DNA of 64,000 nucleotides, taken from assembly GCA_963929535.1 (NCBI GenBank), contig CAWVIZ010000003.1, positions 186,001 to 250,000 on the forward strand, given 5' to 3'. Below the pieces are notes generated by a model. It saw nothing but the letters and a program-made list of their open reading frames with translations, did not search any database and was not told the DNA's origin. Positions 1-7,778 of this stretch are shown piece after piece (positions within the stretch are counted from its first letter, which is position 1; the number at the start of each line of letters is the position of its first letter). This DNA is from Pullilachnospira sp963929535 (lineage in GTDB: Bacteria; Bacillota; Clostridia; Lachnospirales; Lachnospiraceae). The position numbers and the translations under genes are program-made.

Positions 1-32
1 TTCGTGGCATACTCATAGACAAATTTTTCCAT
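1..32 (-). CDS. 5' end of an unidentified gene, cut by the window edge
   Basis: Only the first ten codons are inside the window, reading MEKFVYEYAT on the minus strand. The start is supported by a good ribosome binding site (AAGGAGAGAG) just upstream of the ATG at 32. I do not recognise the product from so little sequence. The gene points away from the decayed htrA locus and is separated from it by a short AT-rich spacer that could carry its promoter. Confidence 0.5.
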   Translation of the reverse strand, partial: MEKFVYEYAT

Positions 33-122
33 GTTCTCTCTCTCCTTTTCTGATTCCGGCCGCGCGGCGGCAGAAGAACTCTCCGCACGTCCATAAACAT
101 AATAAATAAGTTACTCTATAAA

Positions 123-150
123 AACGGCGGGCCCTGCGGGCTCCTGGAAT
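123..150 (-). terminator. possible terminator after the htrA remnant
   Basis: On the minus strand an imperfect hairpin (GAGCCC, loop GCA, GGGCCC, one A-C mismatch) is followed by GCCG and five T residues. It lies 20-50 bases past the stop of the htrA remnant. The stem is short, so confidence is low. Confidence 0.35.
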
Positions 151-171
151 TTTTGCAGCTCATCCTTCCTG

Positions 172-1049
172 TTATTCCGCCATCAGCCGGGCAAGGATCG
201 GCTCCGCAAGAGAAATGGGAATCGCGAATCCCATGCCCTCCACCTGGTCGGAAGCGATCTTGGCGGAATTGATGCCGATGACCTCCCCCTGCATATTCAG
301 CAGCGCACCGCCGCTGTTTCCGGGATTGATGGCCGCATCCGTCTGGATGTAGGTGCCGATCCCCGTATCGGAAGCCACCTGCTGATTCAGGGCGCTCACA
401 TAACCGCTGGTGGCCGACTGCCCGTAGCCCAGGGCATTTCCAATAGCAACCACCTGGTTTCCCACCTGAAGGGCGTCCGAATCCCCCATGGCCGCCACCC
501 GGATATTGGGCCGGATGGATTCCGGGATATCAGCCAGATCCACGGAAATCACCGCCAGATCATTTTCCGGGGAGGTGCCCCGGATCCGGGCGGCACGGCA
601 CCCTCCGACCAGCCCTCCTGAGCTGCGCTGCCGTCCTGATTGGTGAATACCACGGACAGGGTATTCTGATCTTCCACCACATGATCGTTGGTGGCGATCA
701 GAAGCTGGGTATCCGTCTGGGCGATCACAATGCCGGAGCCGCTGCTTTCGCTCTCATACTGCCGGCTGCCGTATCCCCAGAAATCGGGGATCTCCTGCAC
801 GCTGACTCCGGTGATGGCCACAATGGACGGCATGGCGTCCTGCACCACCTGCTCCACCGAACCGGAACCTGCCGCCGTGTACTGCAGTACCGCCGTACCC
901 TGCCCGGTTTCGCTCTCCGCCGAAACCGCAGTCTCCGTTCCGTTTTCCTGTAAAGGCTCCTGACCGAATCTGATATTCAATGCCTGAGAGGTCACCCCCG
1001 CCGCTGTCCCGAAAAGAACAGCAGCAGCGATCTTCTTATGTTTACAGGA
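172..1049 (-). pseudogene. decayed HtrA/DegP-type serine protease
   Basis: Two overlapping reading frames together encode the trypsin-like domain of an HtrA-family protease. The catalytic triad is split between them. His lies in ATNDHVVEDQN (upstream frame, ORF start 995). Asp in SPENDLAV and Ser in NPGNSGGALLN lie in the downstream frame, which ends at 172. The frames exchange near 585-605, consistent with loss of one base in a G-rich stretch. The 5' end is also damaged: a membrane-anchor-like segment (KKIAAAVLFGTAAG) is open back to an in-frame stop at 1050-1052 with no good start codon. The protein stops right after PILARLMAE, where HtrA proteins normally continue into a PDZ domain. Three independent lesions argue for a pseudogene, although a sequencing error could explain the frameshift alone. 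The family degrades misfolded exported proteins. Confidence 0.8.
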
Positions 1050-1134
1050 TTATTATAAAAGGGGCAGCTTCAATCCAGAAGACCCGATAAGTTTGTCAGT
1101 ATATACCAAAGGGTTGGGTCTTATCCAGACCCTC

Positions 1135-1163
1135 TTGACTTCCTTCGGGAGGAAAATTATACT
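1135..1163 (+). promoter_or_regulatory. sigma-A promoter of the uvrA-like gene
   Basis: TTGACT (1135-1140) and TATACT (1158-1163) are separated by exactly 17 bp. This is a near-consensus vegetative promoter about 90 bp upstream of the uvrA-like start codon. Confidence 0.8.
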
Positions 1164-1179
1164 GAAAAAAGAAATTTAT

Positions 1180-1211
1180 GTAGCAGTGAAGCCGGCAGGC
1201 CCAACGGTTAC
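1180..1211 (-). repeat. 32-bp dispersed palindrome, copy 1 (inverted)
   Basis: On the minus strand the arms GTAACCGT and ACTGCTAC flank a GGCC-TGCC-GGCT core. It matches the family consensus (GTAACAGT, AGCC-TTCC-GGCT, ACTGTTAC) with several changes. It sits in the 5' leader of the uvrA-like gene, downstream of its promoter, so it would be transcribed as a hairpin. Confidence 0.65.
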
Positions 1212-1253
1212 AAATTACCGGAACGGTTTTATCCCGCCGGAAAGGAGTATCAA

Positions 1254-3767
1254 ATGGCTGACAGAATCAAGATCCGCGGCGCAAAAGTGCATAATCTGAA
1301 AAATATAGACGTGGATGTTCCTTTAAATAAAATTGTGGGAATCGCCGGGGTATCCGGTTCCGGAAAATCCTCCCTGGCTCTGGGGGTTCTCTACGCGGAG
1401 GGCTCCCGCCGGTATCTGGAATCCCTGTCCACCTACACCCGGCGCCGGATGACCCAGGCGGCCAAAGCCCAGGTGGACCAGGTTCTGTATGTCCCTGCGG
1501 CGCTGGCCCTTCATCAGAGGCCGGGGGTTCCCGGCATCCGCAGTACCTTCGGCACCGGCACAGAACTGCTGAACAGCCTCCGGCTGATGTTTTCCCGTCT
1601 GGCCAGTCACCGGTGTCCCAACGAGCATTATGTAAACCCATCTCTGGCGGTGGCTGCGGAACAGGAGCTGGTCTGCCCCGTCTGCGGTGCGCATTTTTAC
1701 GGCCCCTCCGCAGAGGAACTGGCCTTCAACAGCCAGGGCGCCTGCCGGACCTGCGACGGCACCGGCATGGTGCATACAGTGGACCGTTCCACCCTGGTAC
1801 CGGACGAATCCCTCACCATCGATGAAGGCGCCGTGGCCCCCTGGAATTCCCTGATGTGGTCTCTGATGACCGATGTGTGCCGGGCCATGGGCGTTCGCAC
1901 CGACGTTCCCTTCCGGGAGCTGACGGAAAAAGAAAAAGACATTGTTTACAACGGTCCTGCGGAGAAAAAACACATTTTTTATAAGCCGAAAAATTCCAAC
2001 CAGGCAGGAGAGCTGGATTTTACCTATTTCAATGCGGTATATACGGTGGAAAATGCGCTGGCAAAGATAAAAGATGAGAAAGGCATGAAACGGGTGGAAA
2101 AATTCCTGAAACAGGAGGTCTGCCCGGACTGCGGCGGCTCCCGTCTGTCCAAGGCTGCCCGGGCTCCCAGACTGCGGGGAATCTCCCTGGCGGATGCCTG
2201 CCGGATGACTCTGTCCGATCTTCTCCGGTGGGTTTCGGAGGTGCCGGATTCCCTGCCGGAGGAGATGCGCCCCATGGCACAGAGTATCTGCGCCTCCTTC
2301 CAGGATACCGCCAGACGGCTGATGGATCTGGGGCTGGGCTATCTGACCCTGGACCGGGCCGCCTCCACCCTGTCCACCGGAGAGCGGCAGCGGATGCAGC
2401 TGGCCCGGGCGGTGCGGAACCGCACCACCGGCGTGCTGTATGTGCTGGACGAGCCCTCCATCGGTCTGCACCCGGCCAATATTGTGGGGTTAAACGGCGT
2501 GATGCACGACCTGATCGCCGATGGCAATTCGGTGATCCTGGTGGATCACGACACCCAGATTTTAGCCGAATCTGACTGGATCATCGAGATGGGGCCGGGG
2601 GCCGGGGCAAACGGCGGAACGGTGATCGCTCAGGGAAGCGTAAAGGAAATCGCCGAAAATCCCGCCTCAAAGATCGGGCCTTTTCTGGCAGAAGCCGTCC
2701 ATACGGAAGCAGAAAACACGGCCGCTAACCGGAAATCGGATACGGAACTGTCCCTCCCGGGCGATGGTTCTCTGTTTGCCTCCGGCAGCATCCGGCTGTC
2801 CACCGGGCCCATTCACACGGTGAAACCCCTGGAAGTGGAGATCCCCAAAGGAAAGCTGACGGTGGTCACCGGCGTATCCGGTTCCGGAAAGACCACGCTG
2901 ATCCTGGAAAGCCTGATTCCGGGGCTTTCGGCTCTGATTCACCGGCAGCCTCTGCCCGGGCATATCCGCGCACTGGACGCCGATGACATTTCCCAGGTGA
3001 AACTCATCGACGCCACGCCCATCGGCATCAATGTCCGCTCCACCGTGGCCACCTACGCCAATGTACACGACGAACTGCGAAAGGTATTTGCCCGGACGCC
3101 CCAGGCGAAGGAAGCCGGGTATAAAGCCGGAGACTTTTCCTACAACACCGGAAAACTCCGCTGCCCCGTCTGCGACGGCACCGGCATCATCAGTCTGGAT
3201 GTCCAGTTCCTCCCGGACGTGCAGATCCCCTGTCCCCAGTGCCGGGGAGCCCGCTACGACAAAGAGGCGGAAAGAATACATTATGTAAACAAAAAAGGAG
3301 GCTCTTACTCCTTGCCGCAGCTGATGGCCATGGACGTCCATGAAGCCCTGGCCGCCTGCGAAAATCTCCGGCTGGTGCATCAGCGGCTGCAGGTACTGGA
3401 GGATCTGGGGCTGGGCTACCTGACTTTGGGCGAGGAAACGCCCAGTCTCTCCGGCGGCGAGGCCCAGCGTCTGAAATTGGCCAGCGAGATGGGAAAAGCC
3501 CAGTCTGATTCTGTTTTCGTCTTTGACGAACCCACCATCGGCCTCCATCCGCTGGATGTCAAAACACTGCTGGACGTATTCGGCACCCTGATCGAACACG
3601 GGGCCACGGTGATCGTCATTGAGCACGATCTGGATGTGATCCGCAGCGCCGATTACATCATCGATATGGGACCCGGGGGCGGAGAGGAAGGCGGCCGGGT
3701 GGTGGCGGCCGGAACACCGGAGGATATCCGGAACCATCCGGAAAGCATCACCGGAAACTATCTGTGA
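1254..3767 (+). CDS. UvrA-like ABC-class ATPase lacking the UvrB-binding region
   Basis: This 837-residue protein has two ABC ATPase modules of the UvrA type. Module one has Walker A GVSGSGKSS (about 32-40), a zinc knuckle CPVCG...CRTC (about 141-167), a signature-like STGERQR and DEPSIGLHP. Module two has Walker A GVSGSGKTT (about 540), zinc knuckles CPVCDGTG and CPQCRGA (about 636-662), LSGGEAQR and DEPTIGLHP. Between RCPNEH (about 120) and the first zinc knuckle only some 20 residues remain, where true UvrA has about 100 residues of UvrB-binding and insertion sequence. This makes it a class II/UvrA2-like paralogue, a group reported in antibiotic tolerance or self-resistance, rather than the excision-repair UvrA. 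The start follows AAAGGAG at 1241-1247. Confidence 0.88.
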   Translation: MADRIKIRGAKVHNLKNIDVDVPLNKIVGIAGVSGSGKSSLALGVLYAEGSRRYLESLSTYTRRRMTQAAKAQVDQVLYVPAALALHQRPGVPGIRSTFGTGTELLNSLRLMFSRLASHRCPNEHYVNPSLAVAAEQELVCPVCGAHFYGPSAEELAFNSQGACRTCDGTGMVHTVDRSTLVPDESLTIDEGAVAPWNSLMWSLMTDVCRAMGVRTDVPFRELTEKEKDIVYNGPAEKKHIFYKPKNSNQAGELDFTYFNAVYTVENALAKIKDEKGMKRVEKFLKQEVCPDCGGSRLSKAARAPRLRGISLADACRMTLSDLLRWVSEVPDSLPEEMRPMAQSICASFQDTARRLMDLGLGYLTLDRAASTLSTGERQRMQLARAVRNRTTGVLYVLDEPSIGLHPANIVGLNGVMHDLIADGNSVILVDHDTQILAESDWIIEMGPGAGANGGTVIAQGSVKEIAENPASKIGPFLAEAVHTEAENTAANRKSDTELSLPGDGSLFASGSIRLSTGPIHTVKPLEVEIPKGKLTVVTGVSGSGKTTLILESLIPGLSALIHRQPLPGHIRALDADDISQVKLIDATPIGINVRSTVATYANVHDELRKVFARTPQAKEAGYKAGDFSYNTGKLRCPVCDGTGIISLDVQFLPDVQIPCPQCRGARYDKEAERIHYVNKKGGSYSLPQLMAMDVHEALAACENLRLVHQRLQVLEDLGLGYLTLGEETPSLSGGEAQRLKLASEMGKAQSDSVFVFDEPTIGLHPLDVKTLLDVFGTLIEHGATVIVIEHDLDVIRSADYIIDMGPGGGEEGGRVVAAGTPEDIRNHPESITGNYL

Positions 3768-3928
3768 CCCCGCATATTCAGCTGCCGCAGCCTGCGGCGT
3801 CGATTCATTTCAGTCAGCTCTGATCGCGTCCCTCCGACATACCCGGGCCGCCCAGGGCTGCAGCTGTAAGCGGCAGTATTTTGTTCCGCACATATTTATT
3901 TTTCATACAGGAAAGGAAGGAAAGAGAA

Positions 3929-5020
3929 ATGGCTGATATTCAACTGATTCGGGAACTTACCAACGCATTTGGCCCCAGCGGCTTCGAGGAAGATGTGTGC
4001 CGGGTGATCTCCCGGCATACACGGGAATTCCATGTTGTCAATGACGCCATGTGCAATGTCTATATGAAACGGAAGGATTTTTCCGGCAAAAAGCCGGTGG
4101 TGATGCTGGATGCTCACCTGGACGAGTGCGGCTTTATGGTGCAGTCTGTCCGGGAAAACGGCCTTCTGAACATCGTCATGCTGGGCGGTTTTCATCTGAC
4201 CAGCCTGCCCGCCCATTCCGTTGTTGTCCGGAATGGAAAAGGCGAAAAGATCCGGGGGATCATTACTTCCAAACCCGTTCATTTTCTGAAAGACAGTGAA
4301 AAAGGAAACCAGAATCTGGACATCGAAGAACTGGCCGTGGACGTGGGCGCCCACAGCAGGGAAGAGGTGGAGCAGGAGTACGGAATCCGTCCGGGAGATC
4401 CCATTGCTCCCGACGTTGTCTTTGAATATCAGGAAAAACGGGGACTCTGCTTTGGAAAAGCCTTTGACAACCGCCTGGGATGTGCCTGCATCATAGAAAC
4501 CATGCGGCGTCTGGCCAAAGATCCTGCGCTTCCGGTGGATGTGACAGGCGCATTTGCCGCCCAGGAAGAAGTGGGAACCCGGGGCGCCGCAGTGACCTCC
4601 CAGGTGGTAAAGCCCGATCTGGCCATTGTGTTTGAAGGTTCTCCGGCAGATGACTTTTATTATTCTCCCGGCCTTGCCCAGTGTGTAATGGGAAACGGCG
4701 TACAGATCCGCCATCTGGATAAAAGCTGCATCTCCAATCCTGTATTCATGGAACTGGCCCATCAGGTGGGCAGCCGGCTGAACATTCCTTTCCAGGACGC
4801 CGTGCGCAGAGGCGGCAGCACTGACGCGGGAAAGATCAGTCTGGAAGGCCGGGCAGTACCCGTACTGGTGCTGGGCATTCCCTCCCGCTATGTACACAGC
4901 CATTACAACTTCTGTTCTGTAAAAGATATCGATGCGGCAGTGTCCATGGCCGCCGGAGTGATCCGCAGCCTGGACCGGGAGACGGTGGACAGAATCCTGC
5001 GGAAAGATCTTCTGAAATAA
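3929..5020 (+). CDS. M42-family metallo-aminopeptidase
   Basis: The 363-residue product is a cytosolic dinuclear-metal peptidase of family M42 (glutamyl aminopeptidase / FrvX / CelM type), which trims N-terminal residues from peptides. Expected metal and catalytic positions are visible: His in LDAHLDE (about 63), Asp in AFDNRLG (about 178), Glu pair in AQEEVGTRG (about 212), Glu in FEGSPADD (about 234) and His in VHSHYN (about 324). The reading frame is open further upstream, but I prefer the ATG at 3929. It follows GGAAGGAAAGAG and gives the usual family N-terminus (LIRELTNAFGPSGFE). The length is normal. It stands alone: 160 bp of unremarkable sequence separate it from the uvrA-like gene and a convergent AraC gene follows. 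Confidence 0.92.
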   Translation: MADIQLIRELTNAFGPSGFEEDVCRVISRHTREFHVVNDAMCNVYMKRKDFSGKKPVVMLDAHLDECGFMVQSVRENGLLNIVMLGGFHLTSLPAHSVVVRNGKGEKIRGIITSKPVHFLKDSEKGNQNLDIEELAVDVGAHSREEVEQEYGIRPGDPIAPDVVFEYQEKRGLCFGKAFDNRLGCACIIETMRRLAKDPALPVDVTGAFAAQEEVGTRGAAVTSQVVKPDLAIVFEGSPADDFYYSPGLAQCVMGNGVQIRHLDKSCISNPVFMELAHQVGSRLNIPFQDAVRRGGSTDAGKISLEGRAVPVLVLGIPSRYVHSHYNFCSVKDIDAAVSMAAGVIRSLDRETVDRILRKDLLK

Positions 5021-5094
5021 GCGATCCATGTTCATGTCCGCCCGGCTGCAGGGCTTTATCGGCTGCTGCCGCCGCAGGCCGCCTTCCCTCTTAC

Positions 5095-5118
5095 GCGGGA
5101 CTGCTGTCACAGTCCCGC
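5095..5118. terminator. hairpin between the convergent M42 peptidase and AraC genes
   Basis: A perfect 9-bp stem (GCGGGACTG / CAGTCCCGC) with a six-base loop overlaps the AraC stop codon. On the plus strand it is followed by a moderately T-rich stretch (TCTTCCCTTGT). It probably ends both convergent transcripts, although no long U-tract is present. Confidence 0.5.
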
Positions 5119-5988
5119 TCTTCCCTTGTAATAGAGGGGTGACAGTCCGTAATATTTCTTAAAACGCTTGCTGAAATGGTAGGCATCCTCATATCCCACC
5201 GCTGCAGCCACTGTCTGGATGGACGCTTCCGGATCCTGATCCAGGATCTCCCGGGCATGTTCCATCCGCAGGCTGATCAGGTAATTGATGGGCGTATCCC
5301 CCGTCTCGCTCTTGAAAATCTTGGAAATATAGTAAGGGCTCAGATACATATTGGCAGCGATCTGATCCAGAGAAATCTTTTCCCGGTAGTGTTCCTCCAG
5401 ATACCGTTTGATCTGCTCCACCACATATTTTTTACTGACGGATTTGAACACATACCGTTCTTTTCCTCTGCCCTTCCAGGCTTTCTGCACCTGCTCCGTC
5501 TGCCGTTCTCTGGCAATCAGGCAGAGGATCTGGATCAGATACGCCTTCAGCATAAAATACCGGCCGGGACGGAAGTCTTCCGACTCCTTGCCCACCGCTG
5601 CGCAAAGACGGAAAATTTCCTGGCGCATCTGCTCCGGCATCCTGAGGATCCTGCTGCCGTCCTCAAACAGAGGCAGCGTTCCCGGGACACAGTCCTTAAA
5701 CTCCACCCCGGAAAACGCCAGATAGCATTCCATAGCCGGAGAGGATGCCCCCGGCCGGGTCAGGCTCTTATGCCGGACCCCGGGATTCATGATCAGCAGA
5801 TTGCCCTCCCGCACCGGATACTCCTCTCCTTCAATGTAAAAGATCCCCTCTCCTTTCAGGATCACTGCCAGCTCCACAAAATCGTGGGAATGGTAGTTGG
5901 TTTCATCCTCCGTCCGATCCACAATGCAGGAAAATAAAAACCTGGGATTCAGATCCCCGCAGGTGATGTCAAACTGTTCCTGGCACAT
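5107..5988 (-). CDS. AraC-family transcriptional regulator
   Basis: 293 residues. The N-terminal half is a cupin-like sensor domain (YHSHDFVELAVILKGEG, then EYPVREGNLLIMNPGVRH). The C-terminal 100 residues carry two helix-turn-helix motifs typical of AraC/XylS proteins (ISLDQIAANMYLSPYYISKIFK and IQTVAAAVGYEDAYHFSKRFK). This architecture usually senses a sugar or related small molecule. It is transcribed away from the MATE exporter across a 220-bp intergenic region with a candidate promoter for each gene, so it may control that exporter. That is inference from position only. Confidence 0.9.
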   Translation of the reverse strand: MCQEQFDITCGDLNPRFLFSCIVDRTEDETNYHSHDFVELAVILKGEGIFYIEGEEYPVREGNLLIMNPGVRHKSLTRPGASSPAMECYLAFSGVEFKDCVPGTLPLFEDGSRILRMPEQMRQEIFRLCAAVGKESEDFRPGRYFMLKAYLIQILCLIARERQTEQVQKAWKGRGKERYVFKSVSKKYVVEQIKRYLEEHYREKISLDQIAANMYLSPYYISKIFKSETGDTPINYLISLRMEHAREILDQDPEASIQTVAAAVGYEDAYHFSKRFKKYYGLSPLYYKGRAGL

Positions 5989-6004
5989 GCTGTTCGCTCC
6001 TCTC

Positions 6005-6036
6005 GCGGCAGCTCAGCCTTCCGGCTTCACTGTCAA
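6005..6036 (+). repeat. 32-bp dispersed palindrome, copy 2
   Basis: Core TCAGCCTTCCGGCTTCACTG is preserved; the left arm has drifted to GCGGCAGC. It lies in the araC leader region between the araC start and its promoter. Confidence 0.65.
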
Positions 6037-6059
6037 AAATATTTCTTATTTCTCAGTCA

Positions 6060-6089
6060 AGTATACAACATATGACATCTCCAGGACAA
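6060..6089 (-). promoter_or_regulatory. candidate araC promoter
   Basis: On the minus strand TTGTCC (6084-6089) and TATACT (6060-6065) are 18 bp apart, about 70 bp upstream of the AraC start. The -10 is good and the -35 matches at four of six positions. Confidence 0.5.
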
Positions 6090-6098
6090 GAAATTACA

Positions 6099-6126
6099 TT
6101 TCACTTTTTCGGCTTTTCACTATAAT
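6099..6126 (+). promoter_or_regulatory. candidate MATE exporter promoter
   Basis: A perfect TATAAT (6121-6126) is preceded at 16 bp by TTTCAC (6099-6104). A small hairpin (TTCCGGC, AAA, GCCGGAA; 6160-6176) follows in the leader. Confidence 0.5.
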
Positions 6127-6208
6127 GAATCTGAACTGAACACAAAAGAAACCGCCGCCTTCCGGCAAAGCCGGAAACGGCCAAAGATCAAAGAAAGGGG
6201 AATCGATT

Positions 6209-7654
6209 ATGACAAAAAATATGACTGCCGGCAGTCCGGCAAAACTGATCCTGATCTTTACATTCCCGCTGCTGATCGGAAATATTTTCCAGCAGTTTTA
6301 CAGCATGGCAGACACCCTGATCGTGGGCCGTACCATAGGGGTCAATGCCCTGGCGGCAGTGGGCTGTACAGGAAGCATCTCCTTCCTGATCCTGGGGTTT
6401 GTCTCCGGCCTCACCTCCGGATTTTCTATCCTGACGGCCCAGCGTTTCGGGGCCGGAGACGCGGATGGGGTGAAAAAAAGTTTTGCCGTCAGTATTCTGC
6501 TCAGCGCCGCTGTTTCTCTGGTACTGACTGTGATCGCCGTATGGTGCACCCGCCCCATGCTGGTGCTTCTGCAGACGCCCCCGGAGATCCTGGATGACGC
6601 GGAGGCTTATCTGCGGATTATCTTCCTGGGAATCCCGGCCTCCGTACTGTTTAATCTGCTGTCCAGCGTGCTGCGTGCCCTGGGGAACAGCAAAACACCT
6701 CTGTATTTCCTGGTGATCGCCTGCTGCATCAACATTGTGCTGGATTTCGTATTCATCCTGGCCTTTCATATGGGTGTGGCAGGCGCCGGGTGGGCCACGA
6801 TCCTCTCCCAGCTTCTTTCCGGTCTGTTCTGCGCGGTTTATATCCGCCGGAAAACCCCGGAGCTGTGGATCATACGGGAGGACTTTCGCCTGCAGCGGGG
6901 AAATGCCGCCGCACATCTGAAGCTGGCCGTTCCCATGGCCTTCCAGATGTCCATCATTGCCATCGGATCTCTGATGCTGCAGTATGTACTGAATGGTCTG
7001 GGATCTGTATCCGTGGCTGCCTACACAGCGGCGCAGAAGATCGACAGCATCGCCACCATGCCCATGAATTCCTTCGGCGCCACCATGGCCACCTATGCGG
7101 CTCAGAATTACGGTGCCGGGAAGGCGGAGCGTATCCGCCGGGGAGTCTTCCAGTGCAGTCTGATCTCTGTCAGCTTCGCCTTCCTGATGGCTCTGGTGAA
7201 TATTTTCTGGGGCAGCCAGCTGGCGGCTGTCTTTGTGGGAAACGGGGAGACAGAGGTTCTGCGTCTGGCCAAGGATTATCTGGTGATCAACGGGCTCTTT
7301 TACTTTGTCCTGGCCCTGCTGTTTATCTACCGTTTTACTCTTCAGGGACTGGGAAACGGCCTTGTTCCCACCATTGCCGGGATCATGGAGCTGATCATGC
7401 GGGGCTTCGGCGCTCTGCTCCTTACAGGAACCTTCGGTTTTGCCGGGGCATGCGCCTCCAATCCGCTGGCCTGGATCGGCGCCTGTATTCCGCTGGCTGC
7501 CGCTTATTTCCTGACCATCCGTAAGATTGCTCCCAGATCCGCAGCTTCTTTGGAGGCTCCGGAAAATACTGCCGGCAGGGAGCCTTCCGTACGGTTCGGG
7601 GGAATCCGCCGCCGTCTCTCCTTCCCGCTGAGACGTTCCCGGCAGATGCGCTGA
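6209..7654 (+). CDS. MATE-family multidrug/toxin exporter
   Basis: 481 residues with about twelve hydrophobic segments and the MATE N-terminus (SPAKLILIFTFPLLIGNIFQ, then QFYSMADTLIVGRTIG). Members export cationic drugs or metabolites in exchange for Na+ or H+. The start follows AAAGAAAGGGG. The C-terminal 40 residues are polar and Arg-rich, as in many clostridial homologues. It is divergent from an AraC regulator. The substrate cannot be inferred. Confidence 0.93.
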   Translation: MTKNMTAGSPAKLILIFTFPLLIGNIFQQFYSMADTLIVGRTIGVNALAAVGCTGSISFLILGFVSGLTSGFSILTAQRFGAGDADGVKKSFAVSILLSAAVSLVLTVIAVWCTRPMLVLLQTPPEILDDAEAYLRIIFLGIPASVLFNLLSSVLRALGNSKTPLYFLVIACCINIVLDFVFILAFHMGVAGAGWATILSQLLSGLFCAVYIRRKTPELWIIREDFRLQRGNAAAHLKLAVPMAFQMSIIAIGSLMLQYVLNGLGSVSVAAYTAAQKIDSIATMPMNSFGATMATYAAQNYGAGKAERIRRGVFQCSLISVSFAFLMALVNIFWGSQLAAVFVGNGETEVLRLAKDYLVINGLFYFVLALLFIYRFTLQGLGNGLVPTIAGIMELIMRGFGALLLTGTFGFAGACASNPLAWIGACIPLAAAYFLTIRKIAPRSAASLEAPENTAGREPSVRFGGIRRRLSFPLRRSRQMR

Positions 7655-7702
7655 GTCCATCTGCGAAATATGTTGTGAAATAACAGTTTTCAGTTCAAAG
7701 GG

Positions 7703-7738
7703 GCAAAGGCAGCCGGCACGGTCAGCGGCTGCCTTTGC
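7703..7738. terminator. strong hairpin between the MATE and P-type ATPase genes
   Basis: A perfect 13-bp stem (GCAAAGGCAGCCG / CGGCTGCCTTTGC) with a ten-base loop lies between two convergent genes. Neither side has a long T-run, but position and stem strength suggest a bidirectional terminator. Confidence 0.65.
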
Positions 7739-7778
7739 TGAAATCCGTTCAGCGGCCTCTGTTTCCTTTCTCCTGTCT

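Noticed and set aside
1323..2471. 382-residue minus-strand open frame
   Set aside because: Antisense shadow of the uvrA-like gene with biased, repetitive composition and no similarity.
3896..5110. 404-residue minus-strand open frame opposite the M42 peptidase
   Set aside because: Shadow frame in GC-rich coding DNA; the plus-strand protein has clear metal-ligand motifs.
6188..7660. 490-residue minus-strand open frame opposite the MATE gene
   Set aside because: Composition (Gln, Gly, His rich) and lack of domains mark it as a shadow of the exporter gene.
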